Source: an uncultured Eubacteriales bacterium
Lineage (GTDB): Bacteria; Bacillota; Clostridia; Oscillospirales; Acutalibacteraceae
DNA: 5,047 nt
Assembly (NCBI GenBank): GCA_934476025.1
Contig: CAKSNI010000099.1
Coordinates: 1-5,047, forward strand
Direction: 5' to 3'
The position numbers and the translations under genes are program-made. Each line of letters opens with the position of its first letter. Position 1 is the stretch's first letter. Positions 1-5,047 of this stretch are shown piece after piece. The notes beneath the pieces were generated by a model. The model saw nothing but the letters and a program-made list of their open reading frames with translations, searched no databases and was not told the DNA's origin.

Positions 1-10
1 GAGTTAGGAT
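1..10 (+). promoter_or_regulatory. Partial ribosome binding site of topA, cut by the window edge
   Basis: The ten bases before the topA ATG contain GAG at 1-3, seven bases from the start codon, and AGGA at 6-9, only one base from it. The AGGA is too close for a normal Shine-Dalgarno pairing. The GAG has the right spacing and may be the end of a GGAG-type site whose first bases lie outside the window. Whether a promoter or an upstream gene precedes topA cannot be seen. Confidence 0.5.
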
Positions 11-2122
11 ATGTCGAAATTGGTTATCATAGAATCTCCCGGGAAACTGAAAAATATTCAAAAATATCTCGGAAGCGACTATAAGGTCATGGCTTCCAAA
101 GGCCATGTCTGTGATCTTCCGAAATCCAAATTGGGCGTGGATGTGGAACACGGTTTCCAACCGCAATACATTGAAATGCCGGATAAAAAAGAAGTCATCC
201 GCCAACTGCGTCAGGCGGCGGCCGACAGCGATCAGGTCTATCTGGCAACCGACCCTGACCGTGAAGGAGAGGCCATTGCCTGGCACCTGGCTCAGCTTCT
301 GGCCCTGGATATGAACGCTCCGATCCGGGTTTCTCTCAACGAAATCACCAAAACCGGAGTGCGGGAAGGAATGGCGCATCCCCACAAGATTGACCTGAAT
401 CTGGTGGATGCTCAGCAGGCCCGTCGGGTGCTGGACCGCATCGTCGGCTATAAACTCAGCCCGTTTCTGTGGAAAAAGGTCCGCCGGGGACTTTCGGCCG
501 GGCGGGTTCAGTCGGTTGCTTTAAAACTGGTTGTGGACCGGGAACGGGAAATTGAAAAATTTGTCAGTGAAGAGTTCTGGACGATTGATGCCAAACTTTC
601 GCTCAAAAAGAGCTTCCCGGCCAAACTGTACGGAACAACCGACGGCAAAAAGCTGGCGATTGAAAATGGGCAGCAGGCCGATGCACTGGTAAAGGAACTG
701 GAAAATGCCGTTTACACCGTGACATCGGTGAAAAACGGGGTGCGTAACAAACAACCGGCTCCCCCCTTCATCACTTCGACCCTGCAGCAGGAGGCTGCGC
801 GCAAACTGAACTATACCGGTCTTCGTACCATGCGGATTGCCCAACAGCTCTATGAAGGGATTGAAGTTCCCGGCATCGGCAGCACCGGTTTGATTACCTA
901 TATGAGAACCGACTCACTGCGGATTGCCGAAGAGGCGCGCAAGGCGGCCGGAGATTATATTCTCGCTCGTTACGGGGAAAAATACCTGCCCAAAAAGCCG
1001 CGTTATTTCAAAACCAAAAACGAAGCGCAGGATGCCCATGAGGCGATTCGTCCCACCAACTTTGAACTGCCGCCCGAACGGGTGAAAGACAGCCTGACGG
1101 CCGAACAGTTCAAACTTTATAAACTGATTTGGGATCGGTTTATCGCCTGCCTGATGTCCTGCTGCGTGCAAAATACCGTGGCGGCGGAAATCGAAGCCGG
1201 AAAATACCTCTTTAAAGCCAGCGGTTATACCGTGAAATTTGACGGGTATACCGCATTGTATGAAGAAGGAAAAGACGATCGGGAAGAAGCCGAAGGCGCG
1301 CTGCCCCCGATGGCCGAAGGGGATACCCCCAAGTGCAAGTCGCTGGACGCGAACCAGCACTTCACCCAGCCGCCGGCCCGTTATAACGAATCCACCCTCA
1401 TTAAGGCATTGGATGAAAACGGCATCGGCCGTCCGTCTACCTATGCGCCGATCATTGCCAATATCACCCAAAGAGATTATATCGAACGGGAAAAGAAGGC
1501 CTTAAAGCCGACCCAACTCGGCATGGTCGTTACCGATCTGATCAGTGAGTATTTCAAAAAGATCGTGGATGTGAAGTTTACGGCCGGCATGGAAAAAAAC
1601 CTGGACGAAATCGATTCCGGAAAACAGAAATGGCAGGAAACCGTAGAGAAATTCTACGACGATTTTTCCGCTACCCTGAAAAAAGCCGAGGAATCCATGG
1701 ACGGGAAAAAAGTGAAAGTCCCGGTGGTGGAATCGGATGAAATCTGCGAAAAATGCGGTCGTCGGATGGTGGTCAAAACCGGCCGGTTTGGCAAGTTCTT
1801 AGCCTGCCCGGGGTACCCGGAATGTAAGAATACCAAACCGCTGCCCGAAGAAAAAATTACCCAGCCCTGCCCGAAATGCGGCGGGGAACTGGTGAAACGG
1901 GTGTCGAAAAAAACCGGGAAGAAATTTTACGGCTGTTCGCGGTATCCGGAGTGCGATTTTGCGGCTCCGGGTATTCCGAGCGGTGAAATTTGCCCACAGT
2001 GCGGCAGCTATATCCTGATCGGCTCCCGCGGAAAAAAATACTGCATGAATTCCGAGTGTCCGACCCGTGCCAAAAAAGCAGCCCCGGCCAAAGGGAAGAA
2101 AGAAACGGCAGATCATGAATAA
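11..2122 (+). CDS. topA: DNA topoisomerase I (type IA, omega protein)
   Basis: This cytoplasmic enzyme relaxes negative supercoils by cutting and rejoining one DNA strand through a 5'-phosphotyrosine. At 703 aa it has the usual size for a Bacillota TopA. Residues 1-115 form the Toprim domain, with Glu8 and Lys12 in ESPGK and the metal-binding acidic triad Asp81, Asp83, Glu85 in TDPDREGEA. The core follows, with RRGLSAGRVQS (158-168), active-site Tyr297 and Arg299 in GLITYMRTDS, His343 in QDAHEAIRPT, and GIGRPSTYAP (471-480). These correspond to E. coli Tyr319, Arg321 and His365. Three four-cysteine zinc fingers follow (Cys579/582/599/605, 620/623/642/648, 661/664/678/683), then a Lys-rich tail (686-697). 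The start is chosen because MSKLVIIESP is the normal family N-terminus. The final codons overlap trmFO by 8 bp. No truncation or missing catalytic residue is seen. Identification is secure. Confidence 0.98.
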   Translation: MSKLVIIESPGKLKNIQKYLGSDYKVMASKGHVCDLPKSKLGVDVEHGFQPQYIEMPDKKEVIRQLRQAAADSDQVYLATDPDREGEAIAWHLAQLLALDMNAPIRVSLNEITKTGVREGMAHPHKIDLNLVDAQQARRVLDRIVGYKLSPFLWKKVRRGLSAGRVQSVALKLVVDREREIEKFVSEEFWTIDAKLSLKKSFPAKLYGTTDGKKLAIENGQQADALVKELENAVYTVTSVKNGVRNKQPAPPFITSTLQQEAARKLNYTGLRTMRIAQQLYEGIEVPGIGSTGLITYMRTDSLRIAEEARKAAGDYILARYGEKYLPKKPRYFKTKNEAQDAHEAIRPTNFELPPERVKDSLTAEQFKLYKLIWDRFIACLMSCCVQNTVAAEIEAGKYLFKASGYTVKFDGYTALYEEGKDDREEAEGALPPMAEGDTPKCKSLDANQHFTQPPARYNESTLIKALDENGIGRPSTYAPIIANITQRDYIEREKKALKPTQLGMVVTDLISEYFKKIVDVKFTAGMEKNLDEIDSGKQKWQETVEKFYDDFSATLKKAEESMDGKKVKVPVVESDEICEKCGRRMVVKTGRFGKFLACPGYPECKNTKPLPEEKITQPCPKCGGELVKRVSKKTGKKFYGCSRYPECDFAAPGIPSGEICPQCGSYILIGSRGKKYCMNSECPTRAKKAAPAKGKKETADHE

Positions 2123-3437
2123 AATCAAGGTGATCGGTGCCGGCCTGGCCGGGTGCGAAGCGGCGTGGCAGATTGCCCGGGCCGGGGTGCCGGTGGAATT
2201 GTTTGAAATGAAGACACTCCGCAAATCTCCGGCCCACCATCGGGATACCTTTGCCGAATTGGTTTGTTCCAATTCCCTGAAGGCTTCCCGGCTGGACAGT
2301 GCGGCCGGCCTGCTCAAAGAAGAAATGCGCCGGTTTTCCTCGCTGTGCCTTGCTTCGGCGGATCGCTGCAGTGTGGCGGCCGGGGGAGCTTTGGCGGTAG
2401 ACCGAACGGAATTTTCGGAGTTTATTACCGAAAGAATTCGTTCTCACCCGAATATCACGGTACGGGAGGAAGTGGTGGAAGAACTTTCTCCGCAGGAAAT
2501 TACGGTGGTGGCTACCGGGCCGCTGACCGATGAAAAATTGGCGGAATCCATAGCTCGTTTGTGCCGGTGTGAAAATCTGAGCTTTTACGATGCGGCGGCT
2601 CCGATCGTCACCCGGGAGAGTGTGGATATGAATATTGCGTTTTGCGCTTCCCGATACGGAAAAGGGGGAGATGATTACATCAATTGCCCCATGAACCGCG
2701 AAGAATACGAGGCTTTTTACCGGGAACTGATTTCCGCCGAAACCGCTCCGCTGAAGGATTTTGACCGTCCGCTGACGGTGTATGAAGGATGTATGCCGGT
2801 GGAGGTTTTGGCCAAGCGGGGAGAAGATTCCATTCGCTTCGGCCCCCTCAAACCGGTGGGGCTGATCGATCCGCGAACCGGCCATCGTCCCTGGGCGGCG
2901 GTACAGCTTCGGCGGGAAAATCGGGCCGGCAGCCTTTTCAATCTGGTCGGTTTTCAAACCAATTTGAAATTTCCGGAACAAAAACGGGTCTTTTCGATGA
3001 TTCCCGGCTTAGGCGACGCGCAGTTTGTTCGTTACGGTGTTATGCACCGGAATACCTTTATTTGTTCCCCGAAATTGCTGCAGAAAGATCTTTCGCTGAA
3101 AGCCTATCCGAATCTGTTTTTTGCCGGGCAGCTCAGCGGGGTAGAGGGGTATATGGAATCGGCAGCCTCCGGCATTGTAGCCGGCAGAAACGCCCTGTCC
3201 CAGGCTTTGAAATCGGCACCGCTGATTCTTCCGCCCGAAACCATGATCGGCTCGCTGCTTGGGTACATTACCGATGAAAGCGTAACGAATTTTCAACCGA
3301 TGGGGGCAAATTTCGGAATCCTTCCTCCGCTTTCCGAACCCATCCGGGACAAGCGTCAGCGTTATGGGGAATTTTCCCGGCGCTCGCTGGAATATTATGA
3401 CCAACATATTTCTGAAAACAGGGAGAATCAAGAATGA
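2115..3437 (+). CDS. trmFO: Methylenetetrahydrofolate-tRNA-(uracil-5-)-methyltransferase TrmFO (formerly Gid)
   Basis: This FAD-dependent enzyme makes 5-methyluridine at position 54 of the tRNA T-loop. It takes the carbon from 5,10-methylenetetrahydrofolate and reducing power from NAD(P)H, unlike the SAM-dependent TrmA. The 440-aa length fits the family. Evidence includes the N-terminal GAGLAG dinucleotide-binding loop (8-13), LVCSNSLKA (49-57) with Cys51, YEGCMP (223-228) with Cys226, VGFQTNLKFPEQKRVFSMIP (278-297), and the C-terminal FAD-contacting segment FAGQLSGVEGYMESAASG (336-353). Cys51 and Cys226 match the catalytic cysteines Cys53 and Cys226 of the B. subtilis enzyme. The ATG at 2115 puts the dinucleotide loop at the usual distance from the N-terminus. 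An in-frame GTG at 2067 would add 16 basic residues translated from the TopA tail and is unlikely. The gene overlaps topA by 8 bp and plsX by 4 bp. Its Shine-Dalgarno is weak, suggesting coupling to topA translation. Confidence 0.97.
   Translation: MNKIKVIGAGLAGCEAAWQIARAGVPVELFEMKTLRKSPAHHRDTFAELVCSNSLKASRLDSAAGLLKEEMRRFSSLCLASADRCSVAAGGALAVDRTEFSEFITERIRSHPNITVREEVVEELSPQEITVVATGPLTDEKLAESIARLCRCENLSFYDAAAPIVTRESVDMNIAFCASRYGKGGDDYINCPMNREEYEAFYRELISAETAPLKDFDRPLTVYEGCMPVEVLAKRGEDSIRFGPLKPVGLIDPRTGHRPWAAVQLRRENRAGSLFNLVGFQTNLKFPEQKRVFSMIPGLGDAQFVRYGVMHRNTFICSPKLLQKDLSLKAYPNLFFAGQLSGVEGYMESAASGIVAGRNALSQALKSAPLILPPETMIGSLLGYITDESVTNFQPMGANFGILPPLSEPIRDKRQRYGEFSRRSLEYYDQHISENRENQE
3420..3425 (+). 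promoter_or_regulatory. Ribosome binding site of plsX
   Basis: AGGGAG lies eight bases before the plsX ATG at 3434, inside the last codons of trmFO. It is a good Shine-Dalgarno at normal spacing and supports this start, which also forms an ATGA overlap with the trmFO stop. plsX could therefore be loaded by fresh ribosomes as well as by re-initiation. Confidence 0.75.
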
Positions 3438-4438
3438 AAGTAGTAGTGGATGCTTTCGGAGGGGATTATGCTCCTCTTGAAATTGTAAAAGGGGCAGCCT
3501 TGGCTCAAAAAGAGCTGGGAGTTGAAATGGTTCTGACCGGCCGTAAGGATGAACTGGAAGAACTGATTCAAAAAGAAAAGATTTCTTTTGAAAATCTGCG
3601 GATTGTCGATGCTCCGGATGTGATTACCATGCACGATGAGCCGACTTCTCTGTTGAAGGCTCATCGCAATTCTTCTATGGCAGTTGCGTTTGATGTACTC
3701 AATCGCGGTGAAGCGGACGCTTTTGTTTCGGCCGGCAGTACCGGGGCCATTGTGGTGGGCGGTACGTTGTTGGTCAAACGCCTGAAAGGGGTAAAGCGCC
3801 CCGCACTGGCCGGAATGCTGCCTTCCCCCAACCACCCGTATATGCTGATGGATATGGGGGCCAACGCCGATTGCCGGCCGGAAATGCTGGCGCAATTCGG
3901 GGTGTTGGCCAGTATTTACCTTGAAAAGGTAGCCGGAATTGAAAATCCGAGTATCCGTTTGCTCAACATCGGCACGGAGGACACCAAAGGCGGCGAACTG
4001 CAAAAGCAGGCCTATGAACTGCTGTCTAAGCAGCCAATCAATTTTACCGGAAATGTGGAATCCCGGGATATGCCGAAAGGGGTTTGCGACGCGGTGATTG
4101 CCGACGGTTTTACCGGAAACATCGCCCTGAAACTTCTGGAAGGCGCAACCGGCACTTTAATGAAAATGATTAAGGGTATTCTCAAAAAGAATGTCAAAAC
4201 CATCCTGGCGGCTGCGATGCTCAAGAAAGATTTGTATGCCCTGAAGGAAGTGTCGGACTCTTCGCAGATCGGCGGTGCGATTCTGCTTGGGGTTCGCCGT
4301 CCGGTGATCAAGGCTCACGGCAATTCCAATGCCCAGGCTATCAAAAATGCTATTCGGCAGGCCAAAAAGTATTACGAGAGCAATGCCATTGAAAAAATGA
4401 GTGAAACCCTGAGCCGGAGCGCGGAGGAAAACGAATGA
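3434..4438 (+). CDS. plsX: Phosphate acyltransferase PlsX (acyl-ACP:phosphate transacylase)
   Basis: PlsX converts acyl-ACP and inorganic phosphate to acyl-phosphate, the acyl donor for PlsY, and so starts phosphatidic acid synthesis. It is a soluble protein that associates peripherally with the membrane. The 334-aa length is normal. Visible family motifs are VDAFGGDYAP (5-14; usually DAMGGD), SAGSTGA (99-105), MDMGANADCRPE (139-150), LLNIGTEDTKGGE (176-188), ADGFTGNIALKLLEG (223-237) and GVRRPVIKAHGNSNAQAIKN (286-305). The start is supported by the family N-terminus and by an AGGGAG site eight bases upstream. It overlaps trmFO and rnc by 4 bp each. In Bacillus, plsX is followed by fabD, fabG and acpP before rnc; here those genes are absent and rnc follows directly. 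No FapR-type operator can be placed upstream because that sequence is trmFO coding DNA. Identification is secure. Confidence 0.97.
   Translation: MKVVVDAFGGDYAPLEIVKGAALAQKELGVEMVLTGRKDELEELIQKEKISFENLRIVDAPDVITMHDEPTSLLKAHRNSSMAVAFDVLNRGEADAFVSAGSTGAIVVGGTLLVKRLKGVKRPALAGMLPSPNHPYMLMDMGANADCRPEMLAQFGVLASIYLEKVAGIENPSIRLLNIGTEDTKGGELQKQAYELLSKQPINFTGNVESRDMPKGVCDAVIADGFTGNIALKLLEGATGTLMKMIKGILKKNVKTILAAAMLKKDLYALKEVSDSSQIGGAILLGVRRPVIKAHGNSNAQAIKNAIRQAKKYYESNAIEKMSETLSRSAEENE
4423..4427 (+). promoter_or_regulatory. Ribosome binding site of rnc
   Basis: GGAGG lies seven bases before the rnc ATG at 4435, within the last codons of plsX. It is the strongest Shine-Dalgarno in the window and fixes the rnc start, which overlaps the plsX stop as ATGA. 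Confidence 0.85.
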
Positions 4439-5047
4439 TTGCCTTACAGGAAAATCTGCAGTACCGTTTTCGGGATGAAAACCTTCTGCACAATGCGTTG
4501 TGTCACTCCTCCTATGCCAATGAAACCCACGAGGCCTGCGGCTCCAATGAACGCCTGGAATTTTTGGGTGATGCGGTTTTATCGGTGATAGTCGCCGATT
4601 ATCTGTTTCATTCCTTCCCTCAAAAACCGGAGGGAGAACTAACCAAACTGCGGGCGGCACTGGTTTGCGAAAAGGCACTGTGTCAGTTTTCCCGGGAACT
4701 TCATGTCGGGCAATATCTTCTGCTGGGAAAAGGGGAACAGGCCAACGGTGGCAATGATCGGGATTCTATTTTGGCAGATGCCTTTGAAGCCATTCTGGCG
4801 GCGATGTATTTAGATGGCGGAATGGAAGTGGCGCGCCGTCATGTGATGCGGTTTGTATTACGGGAACTGCAGAACACCGATGACGAGCCCTTTAAGGACT
4901 ACAAAACGACCCTGCAGGAAGTGGTTCAGCGGAATCCCGAAGAACGGCTTTCCTATCATCTGATCGGGGAAAGCGGGCCTGATCATCATAAAAACTTTAC
5001 GGTAGAGGTTCATCTGAATTCCAATGTGATCGGAACCGGGACGGGAA
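4435..5047 (+). CDS. rnc: Ribonuclease III, 3'-truncated by the window edge
   Basis: RNase III is a homodimeric, Mg-dependent endonuclease that cleaves double-stranded RNA in rRNA precursors, some mRNAs and antisense duplexes. Reading from the ATG at 4435 gives 204 open codons to the window end, with no stop. The signature NERLEFLGDAVLS spans 38-50. Glu39, Glu42 and Asp46 there, with Asp115 and Glu118 in ILADAFEAI, match E. coli Glu38, Glu41, Asp45, Asp114 and Glu117, so the catalytic set is complete. The dsRNA-binding domain starts near DYKTTLQE (155-162) and continues through GPDHHKNFTVEV (181-192) to GTGTG at the edge. Its last helix, where the family has a Ser-Lys-Lys motif, lies outside; about 20-30 residues should be missing. 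The start is supported by a GGAGG site and by the ATGA overlap with plsX. The cut is a sampling boundary, not evidence of a pseudogene. Confidence 0.96.
   Translation, partial: MIALQENLQYRFRDENLLHNALCHSSYANETHEACGSNERLEFLGDAVLSVIVADYLFHSFPQKPEGELTKLRAALVCEKALCQFSRELHVGQYLLLGKGEQANGGNDRDSILADAFEAILAAMYLDGGMEVARRHVMRFVLRELQNTDDEPFKDYKTTLQEVVQRNPEERLSYHLIGESGPDHHKNFTVEVHLNSNVIGTGTG

Noticed and set aside
1807..1821. A short inverted repeat (CCGGG-GTA-CCCGG) in topA, considered as a hairpin or terminator.
   Set aside because: It encodes part of the first zinc finger, has five-base arms with no U-tract after it, and sits in the middle of the gene. It is best explained by Pro/Gly codon choice.
2067..2114. 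An upstream in-frame GTG that would lengthen TrmFO by 16 Lys/Arg-rich residues.
   Set aside because: There is no Shine-Dalgarno before it. The extra residues are only the other-frame reading of the TopA basic tail, and the ATG at 2115 gives the standard family N-terminus.
1857..2981. A 374-residue open frame on the minus strand, antisense to the end of topA and most of trmFO.
   Set aside because: It lies opposite two secure genes. Its translation is rich in Arg, Gly, Phe and His with no recognisable motif, as expected of a reverse-strand shadow of mid-GC coding DNA.
4157..4678. A minus-strand open frame spanning the plsX/rnc junction.
   Set aside because: It is antisense to conserved motifs of both PlsX and RNase III, and its translation has low-complexity Pro/Arg/His character with no family resemblance. 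The plus-strand rnc reading frame explains this DNA.
5033..5047. The missing stop of rnc, considered as a possible pseudogene.
   Set aside because: The frame is open and conserved to the last base, with all catalytic residues present. The window simply ends inside the dsRNA-binding domain.

Overview
The window is a compact, gapless stretch of bacterial chromosome carrying four same-strand housekeeping genes. In order they are topA (DNA topoisomerase I), trmFO (folate-dependent tRNA m5U54 methyltransferase), plsX (phosphate acyltransferase) and the first ~204 codons of rnc (ribonuclease III), which runs off the right edge. Each start codon overlaps the previous stop: 8 bp at topA/trmFO, and 4 bp (ATGA) at trmFO/plsX and at plsX/rnc. 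No base downstream of position 10 is intergenic. There is no room for promoters or terminators between genes, so the four are almost certainly co-transcribed and at least partly translationally coupled.

Organism: the topA-trmFO pairing and the FAD/folate-type methyltransferase TrmFO point to Bacillota (Firmicutes) or a close relative. plsX directly followed by rnc, without fabD/fabG/acpP between them, recalls Mollicutes and Erysipelotrichia more than Bacillus. By eye, base composition is mid-range, Arg codons are mostly CGN, and CCG is common for Pro, so this is not an AT-rich mollicute. A mid-GC Erysipelotrichia-like Bacillota is my best guess, held at low to moderate confidence because it rests on recalled gene order and not on a search.

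Layout: 1-10 holds the tail of a likely ribosome binding site. 11-2122 is topA, with an intact Toprim domain, active-site Tyr297 and three C-terminal four-cysteine zinc fingers. 2115-3437 is trmFO, with its dinucleotide-binding loop and both catalytic cysteines (51 and 226). 3434-4438 is plsX at full length. 4435-5047 is rnc, with a complete catalytic domain and a dsRNA-binding domain cut before its last helix.

The products act in different processes: DNA supercoiling, tRNA T-loop methylation, acyl-phosphate supply for phospholipid synthesis, and processing of rRNA and other double-stranded RNA. This looks like a growth-linked housekeeping operon, not a dedicated pathway. I found no RNA gene, mobile element, CRISPR array, repeat family or new system. 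The region reads as ordinary core genome, and the findings below are modest.
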